DNA of 64,000 nucleotides from UBA4877 sp002399285 (GTDB lineage Bacteria; Bacillota; Thermoanaerobacteria; Thermoanaerobacterales; UBA4877), in the NCBI GenBank assembly GCA_036771835.1, contig DAIPGN010000014.1, forward strand, positions 1-64,000, read 5' to 3'. Both the position numbers and the translations under genes were made by a program. The notes beneath the pieces were generated by a model. The model did no database searches and was not told the DNA's origin. It worked only from the letters and a program-made list of their open reading frames with translations. Shown here in pieces: positions 1-6,671 of this stretch (position 1 is its first letter; each line of letters opens with the position of its first letter).

Positions 1-2
1 TG

Positions 3-53
3 GAACAGTCTCAGACCTATAGGGACTGGGGCCCGGATAGGTACGGGTGGTGA
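3..53 (+). CDS. Possible C-terminal end of an upstream gene
   Basis: An open frame enters from the left edge and ends at TGA 51-53, giving a tail that reads EQSQTYRDWGPDRYGW. A strong intrinsic terminator follows 30 bp later, which fits a gene ending here. Sixteen residues are too few to name a family, so the call rests on the frame and the terminator only. Confidence 0.35.
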   Translation, partial: EQSQTYRDWGPDRYGW

Positions 54-82
54 AAGCAGGTCACAAAATCATATGCATTAAT

Positions 83-127
83 ATAAAGCCCTTGGGATTT
101 TACCATCCTAAGGGCTTTATATTTTTG
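83..127 (+). terminator. Rho-independent terminator
   Basis: A 15-bp stem (83-97 with 106-120, one G-U pair) with an 8-base loop is followed by ATTTTTG. It ends transcription coming from the left edge of the window before the Crp-type gene at 185. Confidence 0.85.
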
Positions 128-184
128 TATGCAATAGGGTATACACTCCCAGTATATGTTATAATAAAAAGAGGAGTGAGCTGC

Positions 185-859
185 ATGTTTGATATAGATC
201 CCAAGGAGTATTTCGCAGAGGCTTTGAAGACGGCGGGCTGGGACAGGGTTTACCGAAAGGGAGAACCTATACCAATGGATGAGGAGCCGGGGGACTACAT
301 ATATTTCATCATCAGGGGCAAGGTGGCTCACATGATCCATGACAGTATGGGCGGAGATAATATAATCCTGCTTTTGAGCGACGGGGACATCTTCGGCGAG
401 GATGCGATGTTCGGGGGCGGACGCAGCCTGACGGCGAGCGAACCGCTGGAGGATTCGATGATAAAGAGGGTGCCCAAGGGAGAGTTTGCGGAGCTTTTGA
501 GCAGGGACGGCGATCTCTATCTTGCCGTGATAAAGTCGCTGACGCGTAAGTCCCGCAGGCTGGTGATGGATCTGATGGATATTAGTTTTGACAATGCATA
601 CAGGCGGGTGGCGATAGGCCTTTTGATGTTTGCGGATATGTACGGAGAGGACCAGGAGAGGGACGAGCCGGTGACGCTGGAAATCGGCCCGGCCGGCATA
701 TGCTCTATGACGGGCGCCGGCATGGAAAGCACGGAGCAGGTGCTGAATGAATTTTCCAGGCTAGGCATACTGGAATTGGGTGACAGGTCGGTCACGATAA
801 ACAGCCCGGGGGCGCTAAGGGAGTGGGCTGACCTCACCGTCGAGAAGCTTTTCAGATGA
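185..859 (+). CDS. Crp/Fnr-family transcriptional regulator
   Basis: A 224-residue protein with an N-terminal cyclic-nucleotide-binding beta-barrel (about residues 15-130, including GDIFGEDAMFGG) and a C-terminal winged-helix region (about 165-215). The start is ATG 185 behind GAGGAGTGAG; the longer open frame upstream would run through the terminator stem. A possible extended -10 element, TGTTATAAT, sits at 157-165. I see no cysteine cluster, so an Fnr-type iron-sulfur sensor is unlikely, and the ligand is unknown. Its last 45 bases overlap the convergent yyaC gene on the opposite strand. Confidence 0.8.
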   Translation: MFDIDPKEYFAEALKTAGWDRVYRKGEPIPMDEEPGDYIYFIIRGKVAHMIHDSMGGDNIILLLSDGDIFGEDAMFGGGRSLTASEPLEDSMIKRVPKGEFAELLSRDGDLYLAVIKSLTRKSRRLVMDLMDISFDNAYRRVAIGLLMFADMYGEDQERDEPVTLEIGPAGICSMTGAGMESTEQVLNEFSRLGILELGDRSVTINSPGALREWADLTVEKLFR

Positions 860-1402
860 CTGTTTCTGTCTCATGGCGAGATAGGCCAGCCACACGGAGG
901 AACTTATGATTCCCGCCATGTTCATGACCACGGACAGCCGGGTGTTTTGAAGCACGGTGAATTCCATAAAACCGGCCACATTGACGACTCCGGTTATCCT
1001 GACGTCCCCTATGGGGTCGAGGTCCTTGCTGACTCCGGCTCCCGGCCTTAGAGGGCCGCGGTCTACGACGATCTTGCCGACCTTGTCGAGAGAGCCCAGA
1101 GAGGCGTCTATGGCTATGATAAAGGGATCTTTAACGGTGCGCAGGATGATATCGGTCTTTTGCTTTATGTTCTGCGCGTGCACGGGTTCGTCGAGGGTAC
1201 CGTACAGGCTGCAGTCCTTGCCTATGCGCGGCAGCAGGGAGAGCTGGCGGCCGACCAGCGGGCCCAGGCTGTCTCCGGTGGAACGGTCCGTGCCGATGCA
1301 CAGAAACACTAAGCTATGTATGTCCTTACCGGATATATAGCTGCAGAGCGAGTCTTTTATCCGCAGTTTTGCATTTCTATCCTGATAGTCTATTGCGTAC
1401 AT
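815..1402 (-). CDS. yyaC: Spore protease YyaC
   Basis: A 195-residue DUF1256 protein related to the germination protease GPR and made in the sporulation programme. The family signature FLCIGTDRSTGDSLGPLVG is at about residues 33-51, followed by GTLDEPVHA and IIAIDASLG. The ATG at 1402 has AAGGAGG eight bases upstream. Its presence is the clearest sign of a spore former. The 3' end overlaps the convergent Crp-type gene by 45 bp. yyaC homologues commonly lie near the rpsF-ssb-rpsR region, as here. Confidence 0.9.
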   Translation of the reverse strand: MYAIDYQDRNAKLRIKDSLCSYISGKDIHSLVFLCIGTDRSTGDSLGPLVGRQLSLLPRIGKDCSLYGTLDEPVHAQNIKQKTDIILRTVKDPFIIAIDASLGSLDKVGKIVVDRGPLRPGAGVSKDLDPIGDVRITGVVNVAGFMEFTVLQNTRLSVVMNMAGIISSSVWLAYLAMRQKQSSEKLLDGEVSPLP

Positions 1403-1465
1403 CGGCCGTACCTCCTTTTATTATTTTTGCAGAAACGGAACTTTATATACATGGGGAGAAATACA

Positions 1466-2497
1466 ATGAAGAAGTATTTTTGGCTGCTTATAGCGATAAT
1501 AGGGCTTTACTATCTGTACTCCGGCTTTACGGGCGCGGAGACGGAAGCCATGAACCTGTCCTCTGAAATTACATATGATACGTACACGGATTTTATTCCC
1601 GATACCGACTGCTATTGGGGATACAGGGCGGGCAAGGTGCTGCACTACACGGCCGACGGGATCAACGACTTTACCATTAGCGTGAATGCGGCGCAGCCGG
1701 TAATTTCCGTGGGCGACCTGCTTACGGTGTATGACGAGGGCAAGGACGAGCTGTACGGCTATGACAGGCACGGCGAGGAGCTTTGGGAGTATAAGGCGGG
1801 CGGCAGTATAGAGGATGTCAAGACGTCGCCGGGCGAAAATATTTTCATGGTCTATCTCAAGGACAGCGTGCACCACATGGCGGAGATCAACGGCAAGGGG
1901 GCGAAGCTGAACGATTGGGTGGCCTCCGATGATTATGTCATGGACTATGACTTCTCCGGCGATACGGTGTATGTGGCGTCGGCCAATACCTCGGACAAGC
2001 TGGGCGGCCGGATAACGGCGTATAACAGGTCGGGCGACCTGATCTGGTCGCAGGAGCTGGCCGGGCAGGTGCCCTTGATGATAAGGGCGACGGACGAGGG
2101 GGTCTCAGCCATACTGGACAAGAAGGTGCTGGCGGTCTCGGCCAAGGGGAAGATGCTGTTTGAGAAGGAGCTTAAAGCGGACTACGGCTGTATAGGCGAG
2201 GATGGGGACATTTTTGCCTATGCGGAGGGAAACCTTTACGGCCAGGCCATGGACGGGCGCTCGCTCTTCAAGGTAAGCCTGCCGGGAGTCGAGAGGGTAT
2301 ACCCCGAGGGAAGCGGGGTGCTGGCGTTGGCAGGCAGGACGGTGAGCCTGTACGGCCCGGACGGCAGGGCGGAAGCCACGTATGACGCTATGAAGGATAT
2401 AGACTACCTGGTCCCCATGAAGGGCAAGGGAAAGATACTGGCCGTGGGGAGGTCGGGAGCGGATCTGATAACGCTTCCCCAGGGGGGCGTGAAATGA
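1466..2497 (+). CDS. Membrane-anchored PQQ/WD-like beta-propeller protein (DUF5711-like)
   Basis: A 343-residue protein with one N-terminal membrane segment (about residues 4-19, FWLLIAIIGLYYLY) and an outward-facing domain of repeated blades such as LTVYDEGKDELYGYDRHGEELW and ITAYNRSGDLIWSQ, typical of PQQ-like propellers. ATG 1466 is preferred because GGGGAG lies seven bases upstream; an in-frame ATG at 1451 has a poorer site. The gene overlaps the cvpA start by four bases (ATGA), so the two are translationally coupled. Function is not known; a role at the cell envelope is inference from topology. Confidence 0.65.
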   Translation: MKKYFWLLIAIIGLYYLYSGFTGAETEAMNLSSEITYDTYTDFIPDTDCYWGYRAGKVLHYTADGINDFTISVNAAQPVISVGDLLTVYDEGKDELYGYDRHGEELWEYKAGGSIEDVKTSPGENIFMVYLKDSVHHMAEINGKGAKLNDWVASDDYVMDYDFSGDTVYVASANTSDKLGGRITAYNRSGDLIWSQELAGQVPLMIRATDEGVSAILDKKVLAVSAKGKMLFEKELKADYGCIGEDGDIFAYAEGNLYGQAMDGRSLFKVSLPGVERVYPEGSGVLALAGRTVSLYGPDGRAEATYDAMKDIDYLVPMKGKGKILAVGRSGADLITLPQGGVK

Positions 2498-3060
2498 GTA
2501 CGGCGGACATTGTCATACTCGCGCTTATACTGATACCCGGCATCTCGGGGCTGCACAGAGGGTTCGTGCGGACCGTGGCCGGCCTGGCCGGTACCGTGGT
2601 GAACTGGTATGCCGCCCTGCGGCTCTGTCCGTATGCGGTGGACAAGCTGTATACCTTTGCCCCGCTGGTAAAGTCGGCGGCCGCAATGACGGCTAAGGCG
2701 CCAGATCCGGACAAGGCGGTGCACATTATGTTTGTCGCCGCCGGTTTTGTCATCTGCTATATATTGATTAATGTTGTGATCAAGATTATAATTTCCATAG
2801 CAAACGATATCGCGTCGCTGCCGCTGCTGAACGGCATAAACAGGGCGGGAGGGCTTATAGCAGGCCTGGCCGAGGGTTTCATACTGGTGTGTTTCGTCTT
2901 TTTGCTGCTCGGCCTGATCGGGGGCATGCTGCCCGCGGACTTTATGACGGCTTTGCAGCGCTCGGAGCTGGGAAGCTGGTTTTTGACGAGCAATCCCCTT
3001 GCCGGCCTTGTACCGGCAGGGTTGTATAAATTATATCAATGGAAGGGGAAGATATTATGA
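2494..3060 (+). CDS. CvpA family membrane protein
   Basis: A 188-residue integral membrane protein with about four hydrophobic segments and the CvpA-type opening ADIVILALILIPGISGLHRGF. The family is named after colicin V production; in Firmicutes it is a conserved envelope protein of unclear role. Its start overlaps the preceding stop and its own stop overlaps the yedF start, so the three genes form one translationally coupled unit. Confidence 0.8.
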   Translation: MSTADIVILALILIPGISGLHRGFVRTVAGLAGTVVNWYAALRLCPYAVDKLYTFAPLVKSAAAMTAKAPDPDKAVHIMFVAAGFVICYILINVVIKIIISIANDIASLPLLNGINRAGGLIAGLAEGFILVCFVFLLLGLIGGMLPADFMTALQRSELGSWFLTSNPLAGLVPAGLYKLYQWKGKIL

Positions 3061-3662
3061 ACAAAGAATTAGACGCAAGGGGCCTGGCCTGTCCGCAGCC
3101 TGTGATCATGGCGAAGAAGGCTTTAGACGGTATGGAGGAGGGCGGCATAACCATAGCAGTGGACAACGAGACGGCCGTGGAGAACCTTTCCCGGCTTGCG
3201 GAGTCCATGGGCGCGCAGCCGAAGATAAGGAGAGACGGGACGACGGCCTATATCACCATAGAGAAGGCGAAGGGCCAGGCCGTGCCGGAGCAGCAGGCCT
3301 GCTGCACACCGGCCGCGCCGCAGGGCAAGGGCCTGGCGATAATGATATCCTCCAACCTGTTTGGCGTCGGGGACGAAGAGCTGGGCACCCTGCTCATGAA
3401 GAACTACATCTATACGCTGACTCAGGCCGATATAAAGCCGGCCGCGCTGATATTCATAAACAAGGGCGTATTCCTGGCCATATCCGGCTCGCAGTCGCTG
3501 GGCGACCTTAAGAAGCTGGCGGAAGGCGGTACGGAGATATTGGCCTGCGGTACCTGCCTTGATTTTTACGGGGTGAAGGACAAGCTGGAGGTCGGAAGGG
3601 TGTCCAATATGTACGATATTGTCGAAAAGATGAATGCCGCCTCGAATACTATAAAGATATGA
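3057..3662 (+). CDS. yedF: YedF-type sulfurtransferase-like protein
   Basis: A 201-residue two-domain protein. Residues 1-70 form a TusA/SirA-like domain with the GLACPQP motif that carries the persulfide or selenide cysteine; residues about 90-200 form a DsrE-like domain with the conserved ACGTCLDFYG. The family is associated with selenium/sulfur handling, but no selenophosphate synthase or sel gene is visible here. The start ATG 3057, overlapping the cvpA stop, has GGAAGGGGAAG upstream. A DUF3343 gene follows directly, the usual arrangement for this family. Confidence 0.85.
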   Translation: MNKELDARGLACPQPVIMAKKALDGMEEGGITIAVDNETAVENLSRLAESMGAQPKIRRDGTTAYITIEKAKGQAVPEQQACCTPAAPQGKGLAIMISSNLFGVGDEELGTLLMKNYIYTLTQADIKPAALIFINKGVFLAISGSQSLGDLKKLAEGGTEILACGTCLDFYGVKDKLEVGRVSNMYDIVEKMNAASNTIKI

Positions 3663-3672
3663 GGGACGGATC

Positions 3673-3897
3673 TTGCGCTTAGTTGCATTCAAGTCTACCC
3701 AGCAGGGATTGCTGGCGGAGAGGAGACTTAAGGAAAAGAACAGGGAATATAAGATAATACCCACGCCCAGGGAACTGGACACCTCATGCAGCGTGTCCAT
3801 ACTGACCGAGGACGGGGATATGTCATGGATAGGGAGCGCCGAAACCAGGATATATGTCAAGGATGAGGCGGGCAAGTGGACTGAAATCAAAAAGTAA
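3673..3897 (+). CDS. DUF3343 family protein
   Basis: A 74-residue protein starting at TTG 3673 with GAGGGACGG just upstream. It matches the small DUF3343 proteins that accompany yedF. Biochemical function is unknown; the constant pairing suggests a role in the same sulfur or selenium chemistry. I see no cysteine pair beyond the single CSV cysteine. Confidence 0.7.
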   Translation: MRLVAFKSTQQGLLAERRLKEKNREYKIIPTPRELDTSCSVSILTEDGDMSWIGSAETRIYVKDEAGKWTEIKK

Positions 3898-3908
3898 GTA
3901 TATATAAT
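3881..3908 (+). promoter_or_regulatory. Candidate sigma-A promoter for the structured RNA
   Basis: CTGAAA at 3881-3886 and a consensus TATAAT at 3903-3908 are separated by 16 bp. Transcription would begin at about 3914, at the 5' arm of the closing helix of the RNA candidate 3912-4020. Confidence 0.5.
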
Positions 3909-3911
3909 GTG

Positions 3912-4020
3912 AACGGCGGTGACATCCGGGACCGGACGCTCGTCCCGATACTCTAAGAATTCGCGGCGGCACTGCGCCGGTATGCTGACCTACGGCATCC
4001 GACGCGCGAATGCCGCCGTT
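3912..4020 (+). ncRNA. Candidate structured RNA or leader upstream of DUF951
   Basis: The 109 bases are closed by a perfect 8-bp helix (3912-3919 with 4013-4020). Inside are a hairpin with a 6-bp stem (3927-3932/3942-3947) and a second helix (3959-3963/4007-4011) that encloses two further hairpins (3964-3968/3975-3979 and 3982-3987/3993-3998). A promoter lies just upstream and no good reading frame fills the region. There is no U-tract after it, so it is more likely a 5' leader of the DUF951 gene at 4081 than a terminated small RNA. I do not recognise it as a riboswitch class that I know. Confidence 0.5.
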
Positions 4021-4080
4021 ATTCCAAAGTCGGTTCGGCATATTATATGATTAATATATTAAGATAAAGGAGCTGGTCTT

Positions 4081-4287
4081 ATGCCTGACGTGTACAATGT
4101 GGGAGACATAGTGAAGATGAAGAAGCAGCACCCCTGCGGCTCGGACGAGTGGGAAATCGTCAGGGTGGGCATGGACTTTCGCATTGTATGCAGGGGATGC
4201 GGACACTCGGTGATGATACCGAGAAAAAAATTTGAGAAAAGCGTCAAAAAAGTGCTGAAAAGAGCAGTTGAAACGGACGGGGAGTAA
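4081..4287 (+). CDS. DUF951 family protein
   Basis: A 68-residue basic protein starting at ATG 4081 behind AAAGGAGC. It matches DUF951 (VYNVGDIVKMKKQHPCG and the CRGCGHSVMIPRKKFEK end). Three cysteines and an SH3-like N-terminal half suggest a small nucleic-acid or metal-binding protein, but the function is unknown. In Firmicutes it usually sits just before rpsF, as here. The promoter for the rpsF operon lies inside its last codons. Confidence 0.8.
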   Translation: MPDVYNVGDIVKMKKQHPCGSDEWEIVRVGMDFRIVCRGCGHSVMIPRKKFEKSVKKVLKRAVETDGE

Positions 4288-4296
4288 TGCTATAAT
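4268..4296 (+). promoter_or_regulatory. Sigma-A promoter of the rpsF operon
   Basis: TTGAAA at 4268-4273 and TATAAT at 4291-4296 are separated by exactly 17 bp. The predicted start at about 4303 leaves a short leader that is almost entirely the S6:S18-type hairpin. Confidence 0.8.
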
Positions 4297-4309
4297 ACAA
4301 CATAGGCGT

Positions 4310-4346
4310 CCTTGCTCCGGCAGCACCGGGGCCATAGTCCATAAGG
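4310..4346 (+). promoter_or_regulatory. S6:S18-type autoregulatory mRNA leader
   Basis: A hairpin (4314-4320 with 4326-4332) carries CACCGG at 4324-4329, and an outer CCTT (4310-4313) can pair with AAGG (4343-4346), which is part of the rpsF ribosome binding site. This resembles the known rpsF leader motif that mimics the 16S site bound by the S6-S18 dimer and represses translation. The match is by eye. Confidence 0.6.
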
Positions 4347-4356
4347 AGGTGAAGTT

Positions 4357-4665
4357 ATGAAAGCCTATGAAGCTTTGTATGTCCTGGATACCGAACTGGA
4401 TGATGAGAGCAGGCAGAAACTGATAGACAGGTTCAAGGGCATAGTGGAGAGCGAGGGGCAGCCGGTCACCATCGACGAATGGGGAAGGAGAAGACTGGCT
4501 TATCCCATAGACAAGAAGAACGAGGGTTATTATGTTCTCATGAATTTCAATTCCGACGACAATGTTCAGAAGGAGTTGGAGAGGGTCTTTAAGATAACCG
4601 AAGGCGTCATGAGATATATGGTCGTTAACAAGGTTGTTAATAAAGTCGCTGATAAAGACAAATAG
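4357..4665 (+). CDS. rpsF: 30S ribosomal protein S6
   Basis: 102 residues, the usual S6 length, with the family features YEALYVLDTELDDE and EWGRRRLAYPIDKKNEGYYVLMNF. It binds S18 and the central domain of 16S rRNA. It is preceded by AAGGAGGTGA, which can be masked by the leader hairpin. First gene of the rpsF-ssb-rpsR operon. Confidence 0.97.
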   Translation: MKAYEALYVLDTELDDESRQKLIDRFKGIVESEGQPVTIDEWGRRRLAYPIDKKNEGYYVLMNFNSDDNVQKELERVFKITEGVMRYMVVNKVVNKVADKDK

Positions 4666-4682
4666 CAAGGTGGTGTACCGCT

Positions 4683-5118
4683 TTGAATAAAGCAATTTTG
4701 ATTGGAAGGTTGACAAGAGATCCCGAACTGAGATTTACGTCGGGCAACGGCGTCGCNNNNNNNNNNTGCCACGTTTACTTTGGCTGTTGACAGAAACTTT
4801 TCAAACCAGCAGGGAGAAAGGGATGCGGACTTCATACCCATCGTGGTGTGGAGAAGGCTGGCGGAGGTATGCGCCAGCAACCTGACCAAGGGCCAGCAGG
4901 TAGCCGTGTCGGGACGCATACAGACCAGAAGCTGGGATGGAAACGACGGTAAAAAGAGATGGGCCACGGAAGTAGTGGCCGATGAGGTAAAATTCCTGAG
5001 CAAGCCTTCGTCGGCAACGCCGCCCGCAGGGGCGCCTTATCCGGACGGAAACGGCAATGAAGACGAGGGGCAGTACGAAGGGTTTACTCCCATAGATGAC
5101 GATAACCTTCCATTCTGA
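4683..5118 (+). CDS. ssb: Single-stranded DNA-binding protein, interrupted by an assembly gap
   Basis: The OB-fold protein begins at TTG 4683 behind AAGGTGGTG (NKAILIGRLTRDPELRF) and ends in the canonical acidic tip DDDNLPF that binds partner proteins. Ten Ns at 4757-4766 break it; the sequence resumes one frame later at ATFTLAVDRNF. Family alignment predicts only one or two residues missing there, so the N run does not reflect the real distance and the frame shift is an assembly artefact. The intact protein should be about 145 residues. Confidence 0.9.
4757..4766. other. Assembly gap of 10 Ns
   Basis: Ten undetermined bases lie inside ssb. The flanks encode adjoining parts of the OB fold in different frames, so the gap length is a placeholder. 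Confidence 0.99.
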
Positions 5119-5134
5119 TAAAGGAGGGAAATAA

Positions 5135-5386
5135 ATGCCTAATACGGGTAATCAGAACAACAGGCGCAGAAACCGCAGGATGAAGAAGAAGGTCTGCACT
5201 TTCTGCCAGGACAAGGTGGAGCAGATAGACTACAAGGATATAAACAAGCTGAGAAAGTATATTACCGAGAGGGGAAAGATACTTCCCAGAAGGATAACGG
5301 GAAACTGCTCCAAGCATCAAAGACAGCTCACCGTTGCGATAAAGAGGGCAAGACAGGTGGCTCTGCTGCCTTATACCACAGAATAA
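5135..5386 (+). CDS. rpsR: 30S ribosomal protein S18
   Basis: 83 residues with the S18 core (IDYKDINKLRKYITERGKILPRRITG, CSKHQRQLTVAIKRARQVALLPY). It keeps a CTFCQDK N-terminal segment with a cysteine pair and a third Cys at GNCSKHQ, as in zinc-type S18. AAGGAGG lies upstream of ATG 5135. Last gene before the operon terminator. Confidence 0.97.
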   Translation: MPNTGNQNNRRRNRRMKKKVCTFCQDKVEQIDYKDINKLRKYITERGKILPRRITGNCSKHQRQLTVAIKRARQVALLPYTTE

Positions 5387-5389
5387 ATG

Positions 5390-5410
5390 GAGGGCTATGC
5401 CCTCTTTTTT
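5390..5410 (+). terminator. Terminator of the rpsF-ssb-rpsR operon
   Basis: GAGGGC and GCCCTC form a 6-bp stem with a TAT loop followed by six T, starting 3 bp after the rpsR stop codon. Confidence 0.85.
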
Positions 5411-5429
5411 AATAAGGGAGGTATTGCGG

Positions 5430-5738
5430 TTGTCTGATGATATAGCAAAGAATATTAAGATGATAGAGTTCTACAAGACGGAGCTCTTGTCCTCCCTTTC
5501 CTTTTTATATGGCGCCATGTTCAAGGGGAAAAACGGCGACGATATAACCGACGCCCTCACCGGCATGGTCATGACCGTATATCTTTTGAGCAGGAGGTTG
5601 GGGATGGATTACAGCGATCTTGATAAACATATGCTGGACAAGATACATCTGCAGATAATCGAAGGGCATGAAGCGGAAAAATGGTATAAGGATCTGAGCG
5701 CTTTAAAAGAGTATGTGTCGGGCCGAGAGGAGGCATAG
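5430..5738 (+). CDS. MazG-like family protein
   Basis: A 102-residue helical protein starting at TTG 5430, eight bases behind AAGGGAGG. The region GDDITDALTGMVMTVYLLSRRLG resembles the short MazG-like proteins encoded after rpsR in Clostridia. These are distant relatives of all-alpha NTP pyrophosphohydrolases, but the ExxED metal motif is not obvious here, so catalytic activity is doubtful. It is followed closely by the yybS-like gene. Confidence 0.6.
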   Translation: MSDDIAKNIKMIEFYKTELLSSLSFLYGAMFKGKNGDDITDALTGMVMTVYLLSRRLGMDYSDLDKHMLDKIHLQIIEGHEAEKWYKDLSALKEYVSGREEA

Positions 5739-5741
5739 CGG

Positions 5742-5864
5742 GTGAAGTTTAAGAACGGGATAGTCGAAGGACTTGTATACCTCCTTGCAGGCATATTGCT
5801 GGTGTATTTGAGCTACTACATACCTGCGCTGACCGTACTGCTTTTGCTGTTCGCGGTGCCGTGA
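5742..5864 (+). CDS. N-terminal fragment of a YybS-like protein, cut by a frameshift
   Basis: A 40-residue frame starts at GTG 5742 behind GAGAGGAGG and encodes one membrane helix (VYLLAGILLVYLSYYIPALTVLLLLF). DUF2232/YybS proteins begin with just such a helix followed by a P-x-x-x-GYRY segment. Here the frame ends at TGA 5862-5864, while MGYRYSAAEG continues in the -1 frame. One base missing from the C-run at about 5859 would explain the split. It could also be a separate small membrane protein translated in a coupled way. Confidence 0.5.
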   Translation: MKFKNGIVEGLVYLLAGILLVYLSYYIPALTVLLLLFAVP

Positions 5865-6667
5865 TGGGCTACAGGTATTCTGCTGCGGAGGGCGCGGTGC
5901 TTTTAGCCGCGATGATCGTCTTTCTTGCACTTATGGGCGATATGGTCAGCATTATGCCGGTGGCCACCTCCGGACTCTGCGGGGTGTTGATGGGATATAT
6001 GCTCAAGGCCAAGCGGCCTGCGGTTGAAATAGTAAAAAATGGTTTTGCTGTTGCACTCGTCTCCCTTGTGGGCGTCTTCGGAGTCTACAAAGGCTTTTTC
6101 CATATGAATATATTACAGGATTTTGTGGACGCTCTGCCCAAGTTCGTGCAAAGCAGCATGGATGCATACCGGTCCATGGGGATCGGGGGACAGGATTTAA
6201 GTACGCTGAAGACCATGCTTGAAAGCGCTATGAACTTTATAGGGATGTCCTTGCCGTTCGACATAATCCTCTATTCGGGGGCGGTTTCTCTGATAGGTTT
6301 TCTGGCGACTGAGGCTGTGCTGAAAAATGAGGATATAAGCAGGCTGAAGCCGTTTTCGGAGTGGAAGGTCTCCCGGAACCTGTCTCTTTTACTTATCGCG
6401 GTATGGCTTATAGAGCTTGCTTTTCGGACAAACAATACGGTCTATATGGTGACGCTCAATGCGGTTTTGACGCTGCTCGCCATCTTTGCCGTAGACGGAT
6501 ATTCCCTGCTTGCCTTCTATATGAAAAAGCTGGGCATGAAATCATGGCTGCAGATTCTGACGGTGATCATGAGCATATATATATCGGTTTTCGCCTTTAT
6601 TGTGATAGGCGCGGGCGTGCTGGATGCTTCTTTTGATTTCCGTCATTTGGGAAAGGGGGCGTCATGA
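5861..6667 (+). CDS. yybS: YybS-like polytopic membrane protein (DUF2232)
   Basis: 268 residues with about seven hydrophobic segments. Position between rpsR and gdpP (yybT) and the sequence GYRYSAAEGAVLLA agree with Bacillus YybS. The frame starts at GTG-ATG directly overlapping the stop of the 40-residue frame before it and lacks the family's first helix, so the two pieces are probably one gene. No ribosome site of its own is visible, which supports a frameshift or coupling. The function of the family is unknown. Confidence 0.7.
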   Translation: MMGYRYSAAEGAVLLAAMIVFLALMGDMVSIMPVATSGLCGVLMGYMLKAKRPAVEIVKNGFAVALVSLVGVFGVYKGFFHMNILQDFVDALPKFVQSSMDAYRSMGIGGQDLSTLKTMLESAMNFIGMSLPFDIILYSGAVSLIGFLATEAVLKNEDISRLKPFSEWKVSRNLSLLLIAVWLIELAFRTNNTVYMVTLNAVLTLLAIFAVDGYSLLAFYMKKLGMKSWLQILTVIMSIYISVFAFIVIGAGVLDASFDFRHLGKGAS

Positions 6668-6671
6668 TACC

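Noticed and set aside
17..340. Long frame opposite the first Crp-type gene
   Set aside because: It runs through the terminator stem and the antisense of a clear gene; no ribosome site or family similarity.
3912..4020. tRNA-Sec or another tRNA-like gene next to yedF
   Set aside because: No TTCGA-type T-loop, no CCA end and the helices do not fit a cloverleaf.
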